DNA from: Sipunculus nudus
Taxonomy: Eukaryota > Annelida > Sipuncula > Golfingiida > Sipunculidae
Length of the DNA: 64,000 nt
Direction of reading: 5' to 3'
Assembly: GCA_026874595.1 (NCBI GenBank)
Contig: CM049313.1
Location: 67,264,659-67,328,658 of the forward strand
Positions 49,915 through 60,328 of the stretch are shown here, in pieces. The position numbers and the translations under genes were made by a program. Under the pieces are notes generated by a model, which saw only the letters and a list, made by a program, of their open reading frames with translations, did not search any database and was not told the origin of the DNA. Each line of letters starts with the position of its first letter. The first letter of the stretch is position 1.

Positions 49915-51479
49915 TGTATATATATTGAATTTTTAAAGTAGTGTAACCGCCCTGTACATGGCCACTTCCCACTTAAAATAGTCCAAAAATATTTAACAGC
50001 AGTTTGTTGAACATATTTTTCAGATTTTGAAGTTATAGGCCAGCTTTTATACACCATTATACCATTATATGTTTTGATAATATCAATGTCACATATGACT
50101 TTATGGCTATATGTGCATCATTTGCTGATTTGTATGATTTATTCACTTTTTGAGGCAAAGCTATGGCCATACACAAATTATATCTATAAATTATGGTTAT
50201 AATACATCAATATCAGTTAATATGATCAAGCCAGTACATTTGGCACAACTTTAAAAGGTTTTAAAGCCCAATTTATAAAGGAGTTGAAGAATCTTTGAAA
50301 AAGACTAAAAATGTATTTTTTTATATTTTTATATTTTTATAACTTCAGCGGGGGTGTACAGGGGATTAACACTTGATAAAAAATTCGGAAATAAACATTT
50401 TCAAAGGTTTTATATACAGGTACATAAATTCAGGGGGTCAGAGTATCGGATTTCCCAAATTTGTAAAATAATACCCACCCCTATTGTTAGTATAGTAATA
50501 TCGGAAATTATGTAATCATCAGAAAAAGTTTTCATTTTCTGAAAATCATAGAATATGATATCAATTGAGTTTTCCTCGAATCATCGCGAATCCACGGAAA
50601 TCAATGAAACAATTATACTTATACATATATGTTACGGTATATATTTAGTAGTTCATTCCGCTATCAATACGAGTTGCAAACTCCATTAAGAATTACCATT
50701 TTTTCACTCTCTCTCTCTCTCTGAAAATACGGAATAAAGTTCTCGTTATCAGGCAGCTGTAACAAGTTGAAGAAATTTTATATCATTTTTACTTATGTCA
50801 AGTTCTTGTTTTCCCGTATCTTACCCAGACAAATGACCTACAGAACGCTATGTTGCATCATGAAACATATATTTGGCTTGGGTTGTTGTTCCATCGTCAG
50901 TCCCCCCTCCGCCTGTTTGTCATGAATAATAGTTCACTGTGTTCTACTACTGCAATATTTTCCATTATGATGGCGGATTTAGAAGGTTTATGAGCATTAT
51001 TGGTCATTTAAATATAGTATTTAGTAGAATTTCGGTGGACTTGTATAATATCATGAATAATATACCAATATTTCACTGACACGATACTTCCTTTTATGAC
51101 AGATTTCAGGAGAGTTGGACTTGAGTGGATCAGATTCTTATTTATAGAGGACCGTATTTGTCTTTACCTTTCTCCTTGACATTACATCTATGACGTAAAT
51201 CTTTTACATCCATGCCCTTTCTTTGGAAACGTATTAAGCAGGACTGCCTGTAATCACAAAAGATGAGGCCATTACATGAGAAAACATTATGTTATCGAAT
51301 TATCAATAAAAATAAACCAAAAATAGGGGGAATATTGTCTTCGTTATATAACGTAAAGAGGTAAAAGATATATATAATGTGTATGAGTGTTTATGTAAGC
51401 ATGTTAGGATAATGGAAAGAATGGTGATATAGACTAAAGCAACTCAAATCTTCCATGTTTCCATGATGTTTAAATGCTG
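48464..51479. other. Non-coding interval within copy D
   Basis: About 3 kb without a gene. Contents: a GC-richer stretch at 48700-49060 with no domain; (TA)n at about 49847-49909; (CT)n at about 50706-50722; and at about 50640-50960 an inverted piece of the 5-kb unit matching 32417-32640 (ATGACAAACAGGCGGAGG, CAGCTGCCT and TATTCCGT shared on the opposite strand). Confidence 0.55.
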
Positions 51480-54315
51480 TGGTAATTTAAAGTACATTGT
51501 CTCTAATACTGACAGGAGAACATAACGGTGTCCGTGTTAGAGTGGCATGTACAAAGTTGTATGCCCGACACTAATTTTAGCCATAAAGATTTTGTCTCTG
51601 ACTTCCGTTGTCGTTGGTGGCGATATGAGACTTCCGTTTATTTTTGTGTATTCCTTACTCTCAACCTCCAAATTATCTACCAATGTTACAGGTTATTTCT
51701 GTCCAACAATTTATATTACATAAGATAACTTTGACAAATCTTGCAAAGGTATCCATAATAAAAAAACAGAAAGAAACTTTTGTGTTATTTATTTCAGCTG
51801 GGCTTTTGAAGGTTTAAATAACAACCTTATGGTATGCCAACTGGGTATAATTTGTATTGGAAATTTTACAATAAAAACAAGGATATTAAACGATGAAAGA
51901 ATCTTCATACGGTTCAGAAATTGACTTCAAATGTTTCAGGAGTGCAAAAAAAAAACATAGAAGTCCACATGGAAGTCAACGACCGTCAGGCAAATAAACA
52001 AACTAGACGACCAGAGGTCGAGCGCTTGCCGGAAGTTGAAATGACAGACAGACGGACAGACAGAACATATTGTGGGTTTTCTATTATTTAAATGACCCTC
52101 AGCGTTTGCTGAGAAGTTGTGGCCTGTAAAATGACATATCAGAAAAAACAACGAGGAAGCAGACAAAGCTGACCACAAAAGACGAACAGACAGACATACT
52201 GACACATCTGTGATAACAGATTAACAGACAAAAGTGCCGAAGGTAAAGAAGAGCAAAATTAGCGATAGTTTATGTAGGTAAGTTTGATAATTTTGGAGAT
52301 ATGGCGAAAACATGATATGTTGGGGAGGTGAAGGTGCAGCGCCCCCTAGTGGCTATATCCGGAAAATGAAAAATCTGTTTTGAGATATTAGTGTAACACA
52401 TAAGATGTACCAGTTTTAAAAGGATAACTGAAAAAAACTGTGGCCTGAAGAATGCTATATATGAGACGCAAGAACCAGCAAGTAGGCGGATTTTAGGACA
52501 ACTGACAAACAGACAGACACACTGACAAAGTGACACAAGACTGAGACCAGATGACATTACTAGGTCATGGAGAAGACTCAGGGAAAGAAAATAAGCCATA
52601 GTTTCTGTAATTGAGGCTTTGGGTTTTAGAGCAATGGTCAATATAATGATATGTGTGTGAGGGTAGTGTGCAGCGCCACCTAGCGGCCGTATCCGGAAAA
52701 TGAAAAAAAATGGTTTGAGATATTTTCTGTAAAACATAATATGCATCAGTTTTCAAATGCTTCTTTAAAAACTGTGGCCTGTAGAATGCTATATGTGAGA
52801 CGCAAGTCCCAGCAAGCAGGCGAATTTGAGGACAACTGACAAACAGACGGACACACTGACAAAGTGACACAAGATTGAGACCAGATGACATTATCAGTTT
52901 ATAGAGAAGACTCAGAGGGAAAAAATAAACTATAGTTTATGTAATTTAGGCTTTGGGTTTTAGACATATGGCCAATGTAATGATATGTGTGTGAGGGTCG
53001 TGTGCAGCGCCCCCTAGCAGCCATATTCAAAAAATGAAATACTAATTTTGAGATACTAGTGTAGGACTTATGATATGTCAGTTTCAAAAAGATTCCTGCA
53101 ATAATGTGGCCTTTGGCGCAAGATGAATGAAATCTCGAAATATCTCTATTCACGAGATATTTTACAAGATACTGCAAGACTTGTAATACAATCTTGTAGT
53201 ACTAGTTGAATGCTACCTGATGCAAAAAACTAGATCACTCTAGCTTTAAAATTGACAAAGTTAGAAAAATAAGACCCCTTATTTTCGAATATCATGACTT
53301 TTCCCCAAAAATTTGTAACCATGGTTACGGCAAATTTGAGTCAGCTACACACCAGATGACAGGCCTTGGAATGACAATTAAAATGAGTTTTTGTTGAAGT
53401 AGATACGGCTAATAGTCACAAAGATATGAAGAAAAAACCTTTTTGAGATGTTTTGACGACCTTGACCTTGACCTTTGACCTATTTTATCCAAAAACAATA
53501 GGGCACCTAGAAATTTAATTCTCCATCATCTCTGAAAGTTTAAAGGTTATTGTGGCAAAATTGTGGCCAGGAGAGTGCAGACAAACCATTAAACAGACAG
53601 ACAGACAAACAGACATACGCAACTGACCAACATACTTGCCGAAATCTTTGGTTCCGGCAAGCAATAAATAAGCAAGTAGAAGCACAAGCAGATTCGGGTA
53701 AATTCGTGACTGCGAACTTAATTAGCAAAGTTTTACAAGATTTCTCAAACTTTACACCAGTCTTAGTTTAGATTTGATCGAGGCAAGTGTGGCGTAAAAA
53801 GAAGGTAATGACTTGATCCTGGCACATATATACGAGACTATGTCCTGGCCCGTGTCAGTGGACGTGACTTGAATCATAGAGATTGTTTATTCCAACTTAC
53901 TTTCTCCCGGACATCTTCCAGGAGAAACAGACGAAGGCAAGCTTCCATGGAGTGACTATAGGACGGTAGATCGAGGTCGCACATGTGCTTGTGTAGAAGG
54001 GAAGATAGGTTCAATCATACTCCCGACAATGAATTAAATGATAGAAAATAAGAAACATATAAGTGATAGATGTAATGACACCTATGACACCACGTAATGG
54101 AATAAAACATAGATACATTCCTCTATAGATAAAAATCAGACCCATGCAAGCCCGAACCCCATAAAATCTATGTCATAAAGAAAATTTTCGTCTGAGTAAT
54201 ATACATCGATATATTTTTCATGATACTATAGAAGTCCTTTGAATACCTACCAATTACATACTCCAATGCGCATAATCGTTATCATAAAAGAAGATATCGC
54301 AGGAGTAAAATACCG

Positions 54316-54318
<3 letters not shown>
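51480..54318 (+). repeat. About 5-kb repeat unit, copy D, second segment
   Basis: 51480-51985 matches A's 30597-31130 (AACGGTGTCCGTGTTAGAG). After the inserted compound repeat, 53690-54318 matches 31370-32350 (TTACACCAGTCTTAGTTTAG, GAGGTCGCACATGTG, ACCCATGCAAGCCCGAAC). It ends at a (TA)n tract at the same place as in copy A. Confidence 0.75.
51996..53668 (-). repeat. Compound repeat with tandem core (copy 2, inverted)
   Basis: Inverted relative of 10069-12056. It has the outer end AAACTAGACGACCAGAGGTC near 52000, CGCTTGCCGGAAGT, the GACA-rich tract at 53595-53618, and the palindromic end CTTGCCGAAATC...GGTTCCGGCAAGC near 53636-53664. Core units are marked by GGAGAAGACTCAG near 52570 and AGAGAAGACTCAGAGG near 52908 (period about 338). 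It interrupts repeat copy D between 51985 and 53690, so it is a younger insertion there. Confidence 0.75.

Positions 54319-54355
<37 letters not shown>
54319..54355. repeat. (TA)n microsatellite
   Basis: About 37 bp of pure TA directly before the hairpin. Confidence 0.9.
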
Positions 54356-54360
<5 letters not shown>

Positions 54361-54361
<1 letters not shown>

Positions 54362-54493
54362 ATGTATCATATACGGTTGGTTTTACTTCATGTACTACAG
54401 AACTGTTTCGTGAGTACAGCTGACTAGCCGGCTGACTCAGGTACTAACTGTTCAGTTAGAACATGAAGTAAAACTAACTGTATATGATACATT
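54361..54493 (+). other. Long-armed inverted repeat (hairpin)
   Basis: Arms 54363-54393 and 54461-54491 are 31 bp each, spacer 67 bp. They begin TGTATCATATAC and end ATGATACA. The two non-matching positions would both be G-U pairs in a plus-strand transcript, and the two outer A/T pairs extend the stem to 33 bp. It could be a small foldback element or an RNA hairpin. Confidence 0.8.
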
Positions 54494-56781
54494 TTTAATG
54501 CTCCCCCTGCAGGGTTGAGCACTTTCACTATGAATTATTATGTGTATCACTTTGATTATATATATTTTGCACAGCGTCCATCTGTCTGCCGTGGGATCTA
54601 ATCACTCATAACTGTGCAGTGGTTTGACATATCTGCCTTAAATTTTGCATGTTTATACATCTTGGATAGCTTTCTCGATTTTGTGGCAGGCGGCGCCACC
54701 TACATTTATGTTTACGCTGCAGACATTCAAATCTGGATTCTGACATATTTACTGTATTGATGAATGTATTCGGCCTCGTGAGGGCACGCTAATTACAGGG
54801 ATTTATACTTATATCATAATTTATAATATCATCAACATAATCGCCAATCCAGTGCATTAAATATATAGACAACCTTGCTTTTTTATAATCATCATTGTAA
54901 TATTTAATGTATAATTATGCTCGAAGATAGACTTTTTGTGACGATTAATAGCAAATTGTTACATTAAACGTTCTTACAGGCAAATTTATTCATTTTGTTA
55001 CTTAGAACAGTTATACACGAGAAAAAAAAAACATTTTGGTATATGTTTTTCATAATTTTTCTCATGTAGTTCCAGCTTGTATTGTGACAATTTATATTGT
55101 TCAATTAATCATGAAGCTTTCTCAGAACGGTTCCTTATTCCTTAATAAATAATCTGCAAGCTGATGTATTTTCCTTAAGAGATAAGTCTTGTTCAGTGAT
55201 GCCGTCTTGGTCGCTTTTTGTACCTTCCTGAGGTAATTGATCCAGTGGAAAGCCATCCAACACTGACAGTTGGAAAGTTAGGGTGTAAATTTTAGCGTTT
55301 CTATAGTTTATGGAATGTTTTATAATTTGGGTACACAGCTGACTGACTAATGGTCTATTGAGCCCTCGGAGCGCTCCAGTTTAAGAGTTCTTCGATTTAC
55401 CCGTTCCCTGGGAGCTCCCCAGGCGTGAAATTTTGATAGGAGTCGAAGACGAAGATGCCAAACAAAGAGTCGTATCAGCCGCCAGCCTGCCTTGAGGGGA
55501 AAACAGGAGAAGAATATGAGGGGACCGGAGAGCAACAGCATCTACAGGTACAACACAGAAACCGCTACATCCCTTATCAGGCGCGACAGCTCAGACCATG
55601 CTCGCCAAGAAACCCCCTCGCTAAGAACCTTCAGATAATCAAAGCCATTATTGTTACGCAGCAGGAAAGCGTATTTTTTTTTTTTACCATAAAGTTTCTT
55701 CGCAGTCTAACATGCCCTTGATAGTTATTTTGCCAAAAAGGCACAAGTGGGATGATACTTGAGACAAAAACTTTTTTATCAGCTCATTTAATATCATCTA
55801 TTCATTAAAAATCCCTTAGGAAATAGGGAGAGTTCCCACTGTTCAAAAATCTAGCTCGTTCGTGTTGTATCTGGCGTCTTCAGAACTTGCACAACTTTTG
55901 TAAACAAATACCTGCAACTGGCATGACATGGCAGTTAGTATATTTCAAAGACATGACCAGCCACGAAGGACAGTAAATCACAAAGCCGGCCCGAGGAAAT
56001 TTATTATCCACATATGACAGGGGTCATTTTTAATCATTAATTGCAGGATGGAGACAATATCTAAAATAACAGGATTTGTGAGAAATTAACATTCTTAAAA
56101 ATTCTTTTATTACCAACGTAATGAGGATCGGGATTTTAAGTGTTCGCGCTTCGGCAGTGAGGAAAGGCATTCGATTACGCAAGCAGGTCGCATAAACAGG
56201 AAACCGTTCAATGGGGGAAGGAATATTGGTAAAACACATATCTACAGACGGCGATGCCTTTGATACGCATAGATATAACGAGAGTCTGTTCAGGTGGGCG
56301 GCGGATCGTGATTAATTTGATCTTTAATGAAGCGTCGAGCATTCCTTGGCGTCTACTGTTGGTGGTTACAGGGACCAAACTAAAACCAAAAGGAATTCTT
56401 AGAATATTCGAATTATTATGAAGAACGAGGTGATTGCCCTTTCCACAGATTAATTAGCTTTATAGATCGATATAGGAAGTTGGCTGATGAAGCCCCTGCT
56501 CTGCAATTAGGGGATAACATTCGTTTAAGCCAGCATTACTTTCCTTGCAAATTTAATCCATTTATGGTATATTCGTAAACTTTACATGTTTAAATCCCAA
56601 TAAAATAATATTTCACAGCTGATGGAAAATCAGTGGAACAGGTTTCATTTGTAAGGTGTGTGAAAAAAAATTAGCTTTTAATATAAAGCATTATTTAAAA
56701 AGAATATACTTCAAAATTATATCCAGGCCGATGTCCCGTTTGATTCAATCATAATGGGTGCTGGCAAATGAAATATGATTT

Positions 56782-56783
<2 letters not shown>
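54494..56783. other. Non-coding interval with one weak exon-like stretch
   Basis: Mostly A+T-rich. 55340-55640 is GC-richer; an ATG at 55455 opens a hydrophilic frame (MPNKESYQPPACLEGKTGEE...) that meets a donor-like CAG/GTACAA at about 55534. This might be a first exon, but no downstream exon is visible. 54560-54740 resembles a dispersed repeat (CTGTGCAGTGGTTTGAC). A CTGATGA-containing foldback lies at 56477-56545. Nothing else recognised. Confidence 0.4.

Positions 56784-56817
<34 letters not shown>
56784..56817. repeat. (TA)n microsatellite at the PLE 5' junction
   Basis: TA tract immediately before the first readable codons of the Penelope-like element, marking its 5' truncation point. 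Confidence 0.9.
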
Positions 56818-56821
<4 letters not shown>

Positions 56822-57964
56822 CAGCACTCACACAATGCATTCCAGAGACAAATGGCCAATGACATCAAGACTATCAGACAATCTGACAATCTCCTAGTAC
56901 AGGCAGATAAGACCACCAACCTGTACAGTATGTCGAAAGAATACTACAATAAACTTCTTACAGAAAACATCACTAAGACATACAAAAAAGCAGACAAAAA
57001 TATCTGTAAAAATATCAATACAGAAGCCAAAGAAATAGCCGGTTCCCTTAACCTAGCAGACCGCATCGAAGTCATGGCCGAGCGCAATGCTTACATTACT
57101 TTGAAAGACCACAAGGATAATTTTGAACAAAACCCCAAGTGCAGATTGATAAATCCAGCAAAATCTGAAATAGGTATCATTAGCAAAAAGCACTTGGAAA
57201 AAATTAATAGCCAACTGAGACTGAAAACCAAACTCAACCAGTGGCAAAATACCGCACAGGTAATATCTTGGTTCAAGAAATTAAAGCTGAAACAAAAATC
57301 TAAGTTCATAAAGTTTGATATTGTTGACTTTTACCCCTCGATCACAGAAGATCTTCTCATGAAAGCCCTCAAATTTGCCAAAACCACGGTCTCCATTCCA
57401 GAGGATGTTATCAAAACCATCCTGCACAGCAGGAAAAGCTTACTGTTTAGCAACGGTAACACACGGGTGAAAAAAGATCATACTAGTTTTGACGTCACCA
57501 TGGGCAGTTTTGATGGCGCTGAAGTATGCGAAATTGTTGGTTTATACATCCTAGATATGTTGAAAAAGGAATTTGGTGAAAATGCTCTAGGCCTGTATCG
57601 TGATGACGGTTTAGGTTGTTTCCCCAACATGTCTGGACCCAAAGCAGACACCACCCGTAAGAGAATGATCAAACTCTTTTCCAATGTAGGGTTAAAGATA
57701 ACCATTGAAACTAACCTGACCTGCACAGATTTCTTAGATGTAACATTTGACCTCCAAAATGACATCTTCTACCCTTACAGAAAACCGAACAATGACCCGC
57801 TCTATATCCACGCACAATCCAATCACCCCCCAGCTATTATTAGGCAGATACCTATGATGCTCAGCAAACGTGTATCTGACATCTCCTGCAATAAAGAGCT
57901 ATTCATGAAAGCCAAACCCATGTATGACAAAGCTTTAGCGAAAAGCGGGTTCTCAAAAGCTTAA
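56822..57964 (+). pseudogene. Penelope-like element reverse transcriptase
   Basis: The frame is open upstream of the ATG at 56852 (codons HNAFQRQ precede it) and begins at the (TA)n tract, so the N-terminus is lost by 5' truncation. The 370 codons from the ATG hold RT motifs: LKDHK near residue 84, CRLINPAKSEIG (98-108), KFDIVDFYPSI (154-164) with the motif-A Asp, MGSFDGAEVCEIVGLYIL, and the catalytic YRDD (249-252). These are typical of Penelope-like RTs, which are related to telomerase. The frame stops at 57962; downstream codons (LKYVEP...) continue in the next frame after a one-base slip near 57955. Penelope-like elements reverse-transcribe their RNA at an opened chromosomal target. This copy is defective. 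Confidence 0.88.
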
Positions 57965-58667
57965 AATATGTTGAACCCACAGTGAAAAGCAAACGAAACA
58001 GGAAAAGGAAAATAATATGGTTTAATCCACCCTACAGCCGTCATGTAAAAACCAACATTGGCAGACAATTCATGAAACTAGTTGAAAAACACTTCCCTCA
58101 ACATCAAAGGTACCACAGATTATTCAACAGGAACAATTTGAAATTTAGCTATAGCTGTCTACCCAACATGTCTAACCTGATCAGCAAACATAATATGAAG
58201 GTTTTAAATACCGACAATGCTGTGAATGTACCTCAAAAACAATGTAACTGCCGTAAAAAAGACGAATGTCCTATGAATGGTCAATGTCAGCTGAAATGCA
58301 TTGTCTATAAGGCAACAGTTAGAACAGACAATGACGTGAAACACTACATAGGATGTACTGAAGGTGATTTCAAGACAAGATACAATAACCACAAGCAATA
58401 CTTTCGGAACAGATCCCACGCTAAAAATACTGAACTGTCTACACACATTTGGTCACTAAAAGACAACAATATCAATTACAAGCTCTCCTGGGAAATATCT
58501 GCCAAGGCAGCACCTTACTACTGTGGGACTAGGAAGTGTGATCTCTGCTTGTCTGAAAAGCTACGTATAGCTACGGCCCCCCTGGATCATTGTTGAACTC
58601 AAGAGCTGAAATTCTCTCCAAGTGCCGCCATCAAAACAAATTCACCCTGAAATATTTTAAAACCTAG
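57965..58667 (+). pseudogene. Penelope-like element GIY-YIG endonuclease part
   Basis: Continuation of the same polyprotein. A basic linker (KSKRNRKRKIIWFNPPYS) is followed by the RT thumb/connection (FMKLVEKHFP). Then comes a Cys cluster CNCRKKDECPMNGQC with another Cys soon after. The GIY-YIG nuclease follows: CIVYKATV, then HYIGCTEGDFKTRYNNH with the catalytic Arg and His, and ELSTHIW with the metal-binding Glu. A C-terminal Cys pair (YCGTRKCDLC) and SEKLRIA follow. A second frameshift in the C run near 58577-58582 creates the early TGA at 58594; the original frame ends at TAG 58665. A C-terminal GIY-YIG is the hallmark of EN-containing Penelope-like elements. Clade not determined. Confidence 0.88.
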
Positions 58668-59154
58668 CATTCGTACTATATTCAGCGTTCCCCCTTAAAC
58701 CACCCCCCCCCCCCCAACGAGGATCCGCTGGGCAGACTTACCTGTTCAGGTAGTTGTTCTCTCACTGCTTTGCAGTGATGAGGGACATGGCGTTACCACT
58801 ACATCATGGTGAGTTTACCGAGTGGATTGCATTTGGTATGAGTAAAATATAGTATATTTGCCTTTTATATTGTATATTTGCCTTGTATATTGTGTATTTC
58901 ATAGTATATGTGTATTTTTATCATATGTATACCACTTATATGTTCACTACTTCAAAGACCCTATTAGAAATCAGCTCAATATGCTATTGAGCATCCTGGT
59001 ATATATCTGTGTATTATATATAAAATTTACAACAATAACAACCTCTTTGCCCCGCCCTGTTATGTTCCAGTATCGCACGTGTACCCCGACCCATCCTATT
59101 GTGCACCTGAGGACAATAGGATCAGTGTCTGTCTTTCACATGCCCCCCTAGTAG
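58668..59154. other. 3' flank of the Penelope-like element
   Basis: Contains a C homopolymer (58702-58716), a small hairpin CACTGC/GCAGTG near 58756-58770, and a perfect 10-bp stem with 10-base loop at 59093-59122 (ATCCTATTGT / ACAATAGGAT). It may be the element's 3' UTR. No gene. Confidence 0.5.
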
Positions 59155-60328
59155 GTGGGTTAAGTGACTTTTGACTTCATTTCATGATGCAAAGGTCCCC
59201 TTTGGCACAAAAGTACCTTAGGGTCATAGGAATAAATTTATCCAAAGACACAAGTTAGATCTCCCTTAGTATGTAAAATATATGCAAATTATTCAAAATG
59301 GCCGCCGAAAATACTCCAAACCCCATATGCTTGCTGCTGTTACAGCTATAATGACAAATGTTGTGTCAAAATATACATTTTCTTGGTCAAGGAATCCAAT
59401 GAAATAGGTTTCCAGATTGAGAAAACAATAGTTTTCTCCTTAACATGAAAATCTGGGGTAAAATGGGCACATTTCATAAAATATCAATGATTTTCTTCCA
59501 TCAGGGTAACCTGAGACACTTGAGACATCTATGTCCTTGGCATTTGGGAGGTATTAAACAGTTGTGAATAGACCATGAAGACGCGTCTAACTGAACACAA
59601 TCCTCAGTCGACATACATAGAGCATGAAACCACAGGAAATTTAAAGCATTAACTAGAGAATTACTGGTACGTGGCACTTACTTAATCTGAGTTTAGGCAG
59701 TACAGCAAGACCATGGTATTACAAGGACAGATATACAGTTTTTTTTCTTTTTTTTTAAGAATCACCCAATGAAATACCCACATTCTTGCTCTATCACCGA
59801 TCAAATACCCACACACGATGCTCTTTTACTAGCAAATATACATAAGGCCTTGGTTGTGGTTTTTTACGCCTGTACTGTTATTTCATTTATATACATTATC
59901 TGGGTAATACGGCATAAACTGACCCTTCTGGACCTCACAACATGCATGGGATTTACTTGGCAAAAGCAGAGTACCAGTACACACAGGAATGGGAAGACAT
60001 TCCTGTAACAAAACTCAATAATGTTGCCAACTGTAGTTTCTTCCCAGTATCTAACATTTTGATTCAACAGAATATTTTGTTTGAGACACATATTATCTAT
60101 CTCATGATGGTTCACCCTTAATAGTTGATCAATACCAAAAGCACAAAAGCCAACAGTCATTGACACTCTTGGTTTTTATGCTTCTCCAGTTAGTTATTGG
60201 GTTTTATAGGGAAATACACGTATCCTGAAAGGTGTGTTCGTATTTCTATTTTTACAAGTAACGTCAGGTAACTGAAGGAATTAGATGTGTTATGTTTTAT
60301 TGTGGATTAAATGATTGTTGAAGTAATG
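59155..60328 (+). repeat. Left inverted-repeat arm
   Basis: Shares with the right arm, in reverse, GCAAAGGTCCCCTTTGGC, AATGGCCGCCGAAAATACTC, ACTCAGATTAA-type and AATCACCCAATGAAATACCC blocks. A frame at 59769-60008 (+) has a related minus-strand frame in the other arm (63429-63238) but shows no domain. Confidence 0.85.
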
